Source: Planococcus citri (taxonomy: Eukaryota; Arthropoda; Insecta; Hemiptera; Pseudococcidae). From it: a stretch of DNA of 64,000 nucleotides. The stretch lies in NCBI RefSeq assembly GCF_950023065.1, contig NC_088679.1, positions 29,078,001-29,142,000 on the forward strand, given 5' to 3'. The notes under the pieces are model-generated. The model made no database searches, had not been told where the DNA came from, and saw nothing but the letters and a program-made list of their open reading frames with translations. Both the position numbers and the translations under genes were made by a program. Of this stretch, positions 32,183 through 42,899 are shown piece by piece (the first letter of the stretch is position 1; each line of letters opens with the position of its first letter).

Positions 32183-32656
32183 ACGAAAATTTATGAAAAG
32201 TAGCAATTTTTAGTTAAAATATTTTTGGTTGACTTTAGCTAGTTTTGATGAAACTGAATTTTCAAGCCTTCAGTGAAGTTTGAAAACGATCTCAAGTAGG
32301 CGGACAAGCCACCATACTTGATGGTTCTCTCGCAACCTGAGACTTTCCACTTCAGCTTATTTTAAGCTAAAATTAAGTATTTCACATTCACGAATTAATC
32401 CCACCGAAATGCACAAATTTTTCGAAAAAGATGAAATTTACAAAAATTTAAATTTAGATCAGAAATTTTGATTTTAAACTTAGGAATTTTTAGAATGATT
32501 TTAGATTAATTTTTAGAGAAAGGAATTTAGATTTTTAGAAAAAATTAATTTTGAGGTATAGAAAGATTTTTAGACACGAAATAATTTTATTTTAGACGAA
32601 GATGAGAATTTAAATTTTACAAAAAGATTAATTTAGAGATGTTAGAAAGATTTTTC

Positions 32657-33174
32657 TGAAACTTTTCTCGAGTGTTTAAAAATAATTTTGTTCCCAAATT
32701 TGTGAGTTTGTTATTCACGAATTGTGGGATTTTAAGTTGTTCATCTTTTCTGACATATAGTGCAAAGTTGGACTTGGGGAATTCCAGTCTTTTCAGGCTA
32801 AATTTCACCAATCCGCATTCACGTAAATATGTGCCAAAGAAGATGTTCAACTTTTCCAAAAAAAAATTTTTAGATTTTAAGTCACGAAATATTTTTCCCT
32901 TAAAGTAGGCGAGAATAAAAATAAGATTTCTAAAAAAAATTTTGGGGTATGAAAAAGATTTTTCTGATATTTTTCTCGAGCACTTAGAAGAATTTTGTTC
33001 TCTAATTCATGAGTTTGTTATTCATGAATTATGAGATTTTTTCACTTGTTCATTTTTCATGAAATATAGGGTGAAATTGGACTCGGAAAATTCCAGTCTT
33101 TTCAGGCTCAAATTCACCATTCCGCATTCACATTAATATATTTCGTAAAAAATGTTCAAATTTTTCCAAAACTT
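32657..33174. repeat. Two diverged copies of a 200-bp leader repeat
   Basis: 32657-32880 and 32971-33174 (offset about 310) share the order CTTTTCTCGAG-like, GAGTTTGTTATTCA, GAATTG/GAATTA, TTCCAGTCTTTTCAGGCT, CACCA, CCGCATTCAC and ATGTTCAA. A weaker third copy may lie at about 31726-31840. The 80-codon minus frame at 32617-32859 lies in one copy and is disrupted in the other. Confidence 0.7.
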
Positions 33175-33206
33175 GTCTCGAGAAAATTTTTCGTCGAAAT
33201 ATTTTA

Positions 33207-33230
33207 ACATACCTATATGGGTCATAGGTA
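33207..33230 (-). other. Leader hairpin holding an ATG and a splice donor
   Basis: TACCTAT (33210-33216) and ATAGGTA (33224-33230) form a 7-bp hairpin. In element sense it reads CCTATGACCCATATAG/GTATGT: an ATG (33223-33225) followed 13 nt later by a near-consensus donor, leaving phase 1. An upstream 11-codon frame ends in a TGA that overlaps this ATG. Splicing to 28382 would enter the protease ORF in frame. The position, 86 nt after the LTR, matches a major splice donor of complex retroelements. Confidence 0.4.
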
Positions 33231-33246
33231 GTTGCACTTTTTTATG

Positions 33247-33268
33247 CACTTAAGCATATGTTTAAGTG
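33247..33268. repeat. Hairpin next to the primer site
   Basis: CACTTAA (33247-33253), loop GCATATGT, TTAAGTG (33262-33268). The loop matches the core of the GGGCATATGT loop motif in the 23.4-24.6 kb hairpin array. It lies 10 nt downstream of the primer site in element sense and could belong to a packaging or priming structure. Confidence 0.5.
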
Positions 33269-33277
33269 ATAAAAAAT

Positions 33278-33292
33278 CGCGTTTGGGCGCCA
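33278..33292 (-). promoter_or_regulatory. Primer binding site, lysine-tRNA-like
   Basis: In element sense TGGCGCCCAAACGCG begins 6 nt after the end of the 5' LTR. TGGCGCCC is the usual complement of a lysine tRNA 3' end. The match beyond the first nine or so bases is imperfect, so the primer identity is an inference. Its position fixes the element's orientation. Confidence 0.8.
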
Positions 33293-33298
33293 ATAATA

Positions 33299-34422
33299 TG
33301 ATATAAGTAGGATAGGAATTAATGGTATAGAGAGAAATGGTTAGAATCTTTCTATAAGTGAGACGCCCGTAATTATTCCTTAAGTGGGGAATATTGGCGC
33401 TGTCCTGGCTAGCTCTAATTCGGACATTAGGTAATTCCAATCCGCCTTGTATCGTATATAGAAAGTGAGTATATTACTAGAAATAAACCAAAACTCGTAA
33501 GGTGTACTGAGTATGTCTAATTCGATGTAAGATACAACACAAGGTGAAAATCATGGCAATCACACAAATATGTGATTCCAGAGAAAATACACATAAAATA
33601 GCATAATAATTATAAGGGTTCGAATCATAAAATAATCATGCTAGTTCTAAGGGGATTTATGCATATTTAGTTACTTACGGACACTGTTACCAGTTATATC
33701 GTCTCTCCGTTCACAATTATACGCGACGATATGTAAAGAGTTATTCGCGATGTTATTCCGGTTACGTTAAAGTAAAAAGTTAAAGAGTTATTGATACTAT
33801 TTTTTAGAGTTATTCGAGTCATTATGTAGTGTAATTTAAACCGTTTAAAGAGAATTAATAAAAGTAATATTCCTTATACCGCCATATAAGCTACTTTGGT
33901 ATAAGGAATACACCGTAAATTTCCACGCTTATAAGTGGTACAATTAGAAATAGAAAGACACAGACATAGGCCTGTGCGTTTATTATTTGATCATGACGAT
34001 GAGATCGACACATCACTTGGACGAAGCACCAGGGAGCTCGAGATTCCGACGCTAAGTAAAGAGCTTGGATTTCGCGAGATGCTTGGTTGATGCCAGCATC
34101 CCTCGCGAACATAGCAGTCCCCACTACCCTACAAATAAGGGAGGATCTAACGGATAGGGTTGTAGACGAGGTATAAAGGGGTAACTGGCTATCCTAACAT
34201 GCGCGATGCGCAACCGATTACCAATATATGACGTCATGTTTTTATAATGATCGTCTGTGTGTGTGTGTGTATGTGCACATATGCATATGATCATATAGCA
34301 GTTAACACGTAATCGAAGGGATTCGGCTCAGCCATCCCTATAGGAAGACAGCTCATAGTACACCCTATGGTGGTACATATGGAAATAACTGCTAGGCAGT
34401 TGGGCCACGCTTGTCCCTGACA
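33299..34422 (-). repeat. 5' LTR (in element sense)
   Basis: Identical by eye to 13088-14211 over 1,124 bp. It lies next to the primer binding site. The TATA box and other U3 motifs are repeated here at +20,211. The 77-codon frame on the minus strand within both LTRs starts at an ATG but has no other coding support. Confidence 0.95.
34229..34246 (-). promoter_or_regulatory. LTR core promoter: TATA box and CRE-like motif
   Basis: In element sense TATAAAA (34240-34246) is followed three bases later by the palindrome TGACGTCA (34229-34236), a perfect CREB/ATF-type site. It lies about 180 nt into the LTR, preceded by an alternating CA/GT run. Transcription would start near 34210-34215. The CRE being downstream of the TATA box is unusual for an activator site. 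Confidence 0.5.
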
Positions 34423-34426
34423 AGTT
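34423..34426. other. Target-site duplication, right copy (AGTT)
   Basis: Matches 13084-13087. The base string after it (GTGTAAGGC) continues the interrupted satellite monomer with a single difference from the sister monomer near 6486 (GAGTAAGGC). Confidence 0.9.
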
Positions 34427-37400
34427 GTGTAAGGCATTTTGTGAATGATGGAAAAAGGTGAAAATTTCCACTTACCAAGCACCTATGATTTGTGGAGACT
34501 TGGTCAGTGATTTTCAAGAAATATCAAAATGGCCGTATGAGTTGAGTATGGCATTTTGTGAATGATGGAAAAAGGTGAAAATTTCCCCTTTACAAGCACC
34601 TATGATTTGTGGAGACTTGGTCAGTGATTTTCAAGAAATATCAAAATGGCCGTATGAGTTGAGTACGGCATTTTGTGAATGATGGAAAAAGGTGAAAATT
34701 TCCCCTTTACAAGCACCTATGATTTGTGGAGACTTGGTCAGTCATTTTCAAGAAATATCAAAATGGCCGTATGAGTTGAGTAAGGCATTTTGTGAATGAT
34801 GGAAAAAGGTGAAAATTTCCACTTACCAAGCACCTATGATTTGTGGAGACTTGGTCAAGAAATATCAAAATGGCCGTATGAGTTGAGTATGGCATTTTGT
34901 GAATGATGGAAAAAGGTGAAAATTTCCACTTACCAAGCACCTATGATTTGTGGAGACTTGGTCAATGATTTTCAAGAAATATCAAAATGGCCGTATGAGT
35001 TGAGTACGGCATTTTGTGAATGATGGAAAAAGGTGAAAATTTCCTCTTTACAAGCACCTATGATTTTAGGAGACTTGGTCAGTGATTTTCAAGAAATATC
35101 AAAATGGCTGTATTAGTTGAGTACGGCATTTTGTGAATGATGGAAAAAGGTGAAAATTTCCACTTACCAAGCACCTATGATTTGTGGAGACTTGGTCAGT
35201 GATTTTCAAGAAATATCAAAATGGCCGTATGAGTTGAGTATGGCATTTTGTGAATGATGGAAAAAGGTGAAAATTTCCACTTACCAAGCACTTATGATTT
35301 GTGGAGACTTGGTCAGTGATTTTCAAGAAATATCAAAATGGCCGTATGAGTTGAGTAAGGCATTTTGTGAATGATGGAAAAAGGTGAAAATTTCCCCTTT
35401 ACAAGCACCTATGATTTGTGGAGACTTGGTCAGTCATTTTCAAGAAATATCAAAATGGCCGTATGAGTTGAGTACGGCATTTTGTGAATGATGGAAAAAG
35501 GTGAAAATTTCCACTTACCAAGCACCTATGATTTGTGGAGACTTGGTCAGTGATTTTCAAGAAATATCAAAATGGCCGTATGAGTTGAGTACGGCATTTT
35601 GTGAATGATGGAAAAAGGTGAAAATTTCCACTTACCAAGCACCTATGATTTGTGGAGACTTGGTCAATGATTTTCAAGAAATATCAAAATGGCCGTATGA
35701 GTTGAGTACGGCATTTTGTGAATGATGGAAAAAGGTGAAAATTTCCACTTACCAAGCACCTATGATTTGTGGAGACTTGGTCAGTGATTTTCAAGAAATA
35801 TCAAAATGGCCGTATGAGTTGAGTACGGCATTTTGTGAATGATGGAAAAAGGTGAAAATTTCCACTTACCAAGCACTTATGATTTGTGGAGACTTGGTCA
35901 GTGATTTTCAAGAAATATCAAAATGGCCGTATGAGTTGAGTAGGGCATTTTGTGAATGATGGAAAAAGGTGAAAATTTCCACTTACCAAGCACCTATGAT
36001 TTGTGGAGACTTGGTCAGTGATTTTCAAGAAATATCAAAATGGCCGTATGAGTTGAGTACGGCATTTTGTGAGTGATGGGAAAAGGTGAAAATTTCCACT
36101 TACCAAGCACCTATGATTTGTGGAGACTTGGTCAGTGATTTTCAAGAAATATCAAAATGGCCGTATGAGTTGAGTACGGCATTTTGTGAATGATGGAAAA
36201 AGGTGAAAATTTCCACTTATCAAGCACCTATGATTTGTGGAGACTTGGTCAGTGATTTTCAAGAAATATCAAAATGGCCGTATGAGTTGAGTACGGCATT
36301 TTGTGAATGATGGAAAAAGGTGAAAATTTCCACTTACCAAGCACCTATGATTTGTGGAGACTTGGTCAGTGATTTTCAAGAAATATCAAAATGGCCGTAT
36401 GAGTTGAGTACGGCATTTTGTGAATGATGGAAAAAGGTGAAAATTTCCACTTCTCAAGCACTTATGATTTGTGGAGACTTGGTCAGTGACTTTCAAGAAA
36501 TATCAAAATGGCCGTATGAGTTGAGTACGGCATTTTGTGAATGATGGAAAAAGGTGAAAATTTCCACTTACCAAGCACCTATGATTTGTGGAGACTTGGT
36601 CAGTGATTTTCAAGAAATATCAAAATGGCCGTATGAGTTGAGTACGGCATTTTGTGAATGATGGAAAAAGGTGAAAATTTCCACTTAACAAGCACCTATG
36701 ATTTGTGGAGACTTGGTCAGTGATTTTCAAGAAATATCAAAATGGCCGTATGAGTTGAGTACGGCATTTTGTGAATGATGGAAAAAAGTGAAAATTTCCT
36801 CTTTACAAGCACCTATGATTTGTGGAGACTTGGTCAGTCATTTTCAAGAAATATCAAAATGGCTGTATGAGTTGAGTACGGCATTTTGTGAATGATGGAA
36901 AAAGGTGAAAATTTCCACTTACCAAGCACCTATGATTTGTGGAGACTTGGTCAAGAAATATCAAAATGGCCGTATGAGTTGAGTACGGCATTTTGTGATT
37001 GATGGAAAAAGGTGAAAATTTCCACTTACCAAGCACCTATGATTTGTGGAGACTTGGTCAGTGATTTTCAAGAAATATCAAAATGGCCGTATGAGTTGAG
37101 TACGGCATTTTGTGAATGATGGAAAAAGGTGAAAATTTCCTCTTTACAAGCACCTATGATTTTAGGAGACTTGGTCAGTGATTTTCAAGAAATATCAAAA
37201 TGGCCGTATGAGTTGAGTACGGCATTTTGTGAATGATGGAAAAAGGTGAAAATTTCCCCTTTACAAGCACCTATGATTTGTGGAGACTTGGTCAGTCATT
37301 TTCAAGAAATATAAAATGGCCGTATGAGTTGAGTACGGCATTTTGTGAATGATGGAAAAAGGTGAAAATTTCCACTTACCAAGCACCTATGATTTGTGGA

Positions 37401-40059
37401 GACTTGGTCAATGATTTTCAAGAAATATCAAAATGGCCGTATGAGTTGAGTATGGCATTTTGTGAATGATGGAAAAAGGTGAAAATTTCCACTTACCAAG
37501 CACCTATGATTTGTGGAGACTTGGTCAGTGATTTTCAAGAAATATCAAAATGGCCGTATGAGTTGAGTACGGCATTTTGTGAATGATGGAAAAAGGTGAA
37601 AATTTCCTCTTACCAAGCACTTATGATTTGTGGAGACTTGGTCAGTGATTTTCAAGAAATATCAAAATGGCCGTATGAGTTGAGTAGGGCATTTTGTGAA
37701 TGATGGAAAAAGGTGAAAATTTCCACTTACCAAGCACCTATGATTTGTGGAGACTTGGTCAGTGATTTTCAAGAAATATCAAAATGGCCGTATGAGTTGA
37801 GTACGGCATTTTGTGAGTGATGGGAAAAGGTGAAAATTTCCACTTACCAAGCACCTATGATTTGTGGAGACTTGGTCAGTGATTTTCAAGAAATATCAAA
37901 ATGGCCGTATGAGTTGAGTACGGCATTTTGTGAATGATGGAAAAAGGTGAAAATTTCCACTTATCAAGCACCTATGATTTGTGGAGACTTGGTCAGTGAT
38001 TTTCAAGAAATATCAAAATGGCCGTATGAGTTGAGTACGGCATTTTGTGAATGATGGGAAAAGGTGAAAATTTCCACATACCAAGCACCTATGATTTGTG
38101 GAGACTTGGTCAGTGATTTTCAAGAAATATCAAAATGGCCGTATGAGTTGAGTACGGCATTTTGTGAATGATGGAAAAAGGTGAAAATTTCCACTTCTCA
38201 AGCACCTATGATTTGTGGAGACTTGGTCAGTGACTTTCAAGAAATATCAAAATGGCCGTATGAGTTGAGTACGGCATTTTGTGAATGATGGAAAAAGGTG
38301 AAAATTTCCACTTACCTAGCACCTATGATTTGTGGAGACTTGGTCAGTGATTTTCAAGAAATATCAAAATGGCCGTATGAGTTGAGTACGGCATTTTGTG
38401 AATGATGGAAAAAGGTGAAAATTTCCACTTACCAAGCACCTATGATTTGTGGAGACTTGGTCAGTGATTTTCAAGAAATATCAAAATGGCCGTATGAGTT
38501 GAGTACGGCATTTTGTGAATGATGGAAAAAGGTGAAAATTTCCTCTTTACAAGCACCTATGATTTGTGGAGACTTGGTCAGTCACTTTCAAGAAATATCA
38601 AAATGGCCGTATGAGTTGAGTACGGCATTTTGTGAATGATGGAAAAAGGTGAAAATTTCCTCTTTACAAGCACCTATGATTTTAGGAGACTTGGTCAGTG
38701 ATTTTCAAGAAATATCAAAATGGCCGTATGAGTTGAGTACGGCATTTTGTGAATGATGGAAAAAGGTGAAAATTTCCCCTTTACAAGCACCTATGATTTG
38801 TGGAGACTTGGTCAGTCATTTTCAAGAAATATCAAAATGGCCGTATGAGTTGAGTACGGCATTTTGTGAATGATGGAAAAAGGTGAAAATTTCCACTTAC
38901 CAAGCACCTATGATTTGTGGAGACTTGGTCAATGATTTTCAAGAAATATCAAAATGGCCGTATGAGTTGAGTAAGGCATTTTGTGAATGATGGAAAAAGG
39001 TGAAAATTTCCTCTTTACAAGCACCTATGATTTTAGGAGACTTGGTCAGTGATTTTCAAGAAATATCAAAATGGCCGTATGAGTTGAGTACGGCATTTTG
39101 TGAATGATGGAAAAAGGTGAAAATTTCCACTTACCAAGCACCTATGATTTGTGGAGACTTGGTCAGTGATTTTCAAGAAATATCAAAATGGCCGTATGAG
39201 TTGAGTACGGCATTTTGTGAATGATGGAAAAAGGTGAAAATTTCCACTTACCAAGCACCTATGATTTGTGGAGACTTGGTCAATGATTTTCAAGAAATAT
39301 CAAAATGGCCGTATGAGTTGAGTACGGCATTTTGTGAATGATGGAAAAAGGTGAAAATTTCCCCTTTACAAGCACCTATGATTTGTGGAGACTTGGTCAG
39401 TCATTTTCAAGAAATATCAAAATGGCCGTATGAGTTGAGTACGGCATTTTGTGAATGATGGAAAAAGGTGAAAATTTCCACTTACCAAGCACCTATGATT
39501 TGTGGAGACTTGGTCAGTGATTTTCAAGAAATATCAAAATGGCCGTATGAGTTGAGTACGGCATTTTGTGAATGATGGAAAAAGGTGAAAATTTCCCCTT
39601 TACAAGCACCTATGATTTGTGGAGACTTGGTCAGTGATTTTCAAGAAATATCAAAATGGCCGTATGAGTTGAGTACGGCATTTTGTGAATGATGGAAAAA
39701 GGGAAAATTTCCACTTACCAAGCACCTATGATTTGTGGAGACTTGGTCAGTGATTTTCAAGAAATATCAAAATGTCCGTATGAGTTGAGTACGGCATTTT
39801 GTGAATGATGGAAAAAGGTGAAAATTTCCCCTTTACAAGCACCTATGATTTGTGGAGACTTGGTCAGTGATTTTCAAGAAATATCAAAATGGCCGTATGA
39901 GTTGAGTACGGCATTTTGTGAATGATGGGAAAAGGTGAAAATTTCCGCTTACCAAGCACCTATGATTTGTGGAGACTTGGTCAGTGATTTTCAAGAAATA
40001 TCAAAATGGCCGTATGAGTTGAGTATGGCATTTTGTGAATGATGGAAAAAGGTGAAAAT

Positions 40060-42125
40060 TTCCACTTACCAAGCACTTATGATTTGTGGAGACTTGGTCA
40101 GTGATTTTCAAGAAATATCAAAATGGCCGTATGAGTTGAGTACGGCATTTTGTGAATGATGGAAAAAGGTGAAAATTTCCCGTTTACAAGCACCTATGAT
40201 TTGTGGAGACTTGATCAAGAAATATCAAAATGGCCGTATGAGTTGAGTACGGCATTTTGTGAATGATGGAAAAAGGTGAAAATTTCCCCTTTACAAGCAC
40301 CAATGATTTGTGGAGACTTGGTCAGTGATTTTCAAGAAATATCAAAATGGCCGTATGAGTTGAGTACGGCATTTTGTGAATGATGGAAAAAGGTGAAAAT
40401 TTCCACTTACCAAGCACCTATGATTTGTGGAGACTTGGTCAGTGATTTTCAAGAAATATCAAAATGGCCGTATGAGTTGAGTACGGCATTTTGTGAATGA
40501 TGGAAAAAGGTGAAAATTTCCTCTTTACAAGCACCTATGATTTGTGGAGACTTGGTCAGTCATTTTCAAGAAATATCAAAATGGCCGTATGAGTTGAGTA
40601 CGGCATTTTGTGAATGATGGAAAAAGGTGAAAATTTCCACTTACCAAGCACCTATGATTTGTGGAGACTTGGTCAAGAAATATCAAAATGGCTGTATGAG
40701 TTGAGTACGGCATTTTGTGATTGATGGAAAAAGGTGAAAATTTCCACTTACCAAGCACCTATGATTTGTGGAGACTTGGTCAGTGATTTTCAAGAAATAT
40801 CAAAATGGCCGTATGAGTTGAGTACGGCATTTTGTGAATGATGGAAAAAGGTGAAAATTTCCTCTTTACAAGCACCTATGATTTTAGGAGACTTGGTCAG
40901 TGATTTTCAAGAAATATCAAAATGGCCGTATGAGTTGAGTACGGCATTTTGTGAATGATGGAAAAAGGTGAAAATTTCCCCTTTACAAGCACCTATGATT
41001 TGTGGAGACTTGGTCAGTGATTTTCAAGAAATATCAAAATGGCCGTATGAGTTGAGTACGGCATTTTGTGAATGATGGAAAAAGGTGAAAATTTCCACTT
41101 ACCAAGCACTTATGATTTGTGGAGACTTGGTCAGTGATTTTCAAGAAATATCAAAATGGCCGTATGAGTTGAGTACGGCATTTTGTGAATGATGGAAAAA
41201 GGTGAAAATTTCCCGTTTACAAGCACCTATGATTTGTGGAGACTTGATCAAGAAATATCAAAATGGCCGTATGAGTTGAGTACGGCATTTTGTGAATGAT
41301 GGAAAAAGGTGAAAATTTCCCCTTTACAAGCACCAATGATTTGTGGAGACTTGGTCAGTGATTTTCAAGAAATATCAAAATGGCCGTATGAGTTGAGTAC
41401 GGCATTTTGTGAATGATGGAAAAAGGTGAAAATTTCCACTTACCAAGCACCTATGATTTGTGGAGACTTGGTCAGTGATTTTCAAGAAATATCAAAATGG
41501 CCGTATGAGTTGAGTACGGCATTTTGTGAATGATGGAAAAAGGTGAAAATTTCCTCTTTACAAGCACCTATGATTTGTGGAGACTTGGTCAGTCATTTTC
41601 AAGAAATATCAAAATGGCCGTATGAGTTGAGTACGGCATTTTGTGAATGATGGAAAAAGGTGAAAATTTCCACTTACCAAGCACCTATGATTTGTGGAGA
41701 CTTGGTCAAGAAATATCAAAATGGCTGTATGAGTTGAGTACGGCATTTTGTGATTGATGGAAAAAGGTGAAAATTTCCACTTACCAAGCACCTATGATTT
41801 GTGGAGACTTGGTCAGTGATTTTCAAGAAATATCAAAATGGCCGTATGAGTTGAGTACGGCATTTTGTGAATGATGGAAAAAGGTGAAAATTTCCTCTTT
41901 ACAAGCACCTATGATTTTAGGAGACTTGGTCAGTGATTTTCAAGAAATATCAAAATGGCCGTATGAGTTGAGTACGGCATTTTGTGAATGATGGAAAAAG
42001 GTGAAAATTTCCCCTTTACAAGCACCTATGATTTGTGGAGACTTGGTCAGTGATTTTCAAGAAATATCAAAATGGCCGTATGAGTTGAGTATGGCATTTT
42101 GTGAATGATGGAAAAAGGTGAAAAT
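40060..42125. repeat. Tandem pair of a 1,033-bp satellite block
   Basis: The CCCGTTTACAAGC monomer at 40181 recurs at 41214, and the 107-bp/TGATTGATGG pair follows in both copies at an offset of 1,033 bp (nine monomers, two of them 107 bp). Confidence 0.75.
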
Positions 42126-42899
42126 TTCCCCTTTACAAGCACCTATGATTTGTGGAGACTTGGTCAGTGATTTTCAAGAAATATCAAAATGGCCGTATGA
42201 GTTGAGTACGGCATTTTGTGAATGATGGAAAAAGGTGAAAATTTCCACTTACCAAGCACCTATGATTTGTGGAGACTTGGTCAAGAAATATCAAAATGGC
42301 CGTATGAGTTGAGTACGGCATTTTGTGATTGATGGAAAAAGGTGAAAATTTCCACTTACCAAGCACCTATGATTTGTGGAGACTTGGTCAGTGATTTTCA
42401 AGAAATATCAAAATGGCCGTATGAGTTGAGTACGGCATTTTGTGAATGATGGAAAAAGGTGAAAATTTCCTCTTTACAAGCACCTATGATTTGTGGAGAC
42501 TTGGTCAAGAAATATCAAAATGGCCGTATGAGTTGAGTACGGCATTTTGTGATTGATGGAAAAAGGTGAAAATTTCCACTTACCAAGCACCTATGATTTG
42601 TGGAGACTTGGTCAGTGATTTTCAAGAAATATCAAAATGGCCGTATGAGTTGAGTACGGCATTTTGTGAATGATGGAAAAAGGTGAAAATTTCCTCTTTA
42701 CAAGCACCTATGATTTTAGGAGACTTGGTCAGTGATTTTCAAGAAATATCAAAATGGCCGTATGAGTTGAGTACGGCATTTTGTGAATGATGGAAAAAGG
42801 TGAAAATTTCCACTTACCAAGCACCTATGATTTGTGGAGACTTGGTCAGTGATTTTCAAGAAATTTCAAAATGGCCGTATGAGTTGAGTACGGCATTTT

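Larger units (their letters stand above)
13088..34422 (-). mobile_element. Giant (21.3 kb) LTR retroelement lacking pol
   Basis: Two 1,124-bp direct repeats, each starting TG and ending CA on the plus strand, bound a 19,087-bp interior. Both large ORFs, the primer site and the polypurine tract place its sense on the minus strand. The interior encodes a retropepsin-containing protein of about 950 aa, a RING/coiled-coil/SGNH-like protein of 778 aa and at least one small spliced gene. No reverse transcriptase, RNase H or integrase frame is present, so mobility would need enzymes from another element. The size recalls known giant elements such as Ogre and Burro. Keeping gag/protease-like coding without pol resembles the plant TR-GAG class, but the SGNH proteins and hairpin arrays are not features I know from those. 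Identical LTRs and an intact target duplication indicate recent transposition. Confidence 0.93.

Noticed and set aside
32617..32859. 80-codon minus-strand ORF in the leader
   Set aside because: It starts at TTG and the homologous repeat copy at 32971-33174 has stops and frame breaks, so the frame is not maintained.
14212..33298. Envelope or polymerase gene
   Set aside because: No long frame with signal peptide and transmembrane anchor, and no frame long enough for a polymerase, was found besides the two large ORFs, whose motifs are different.
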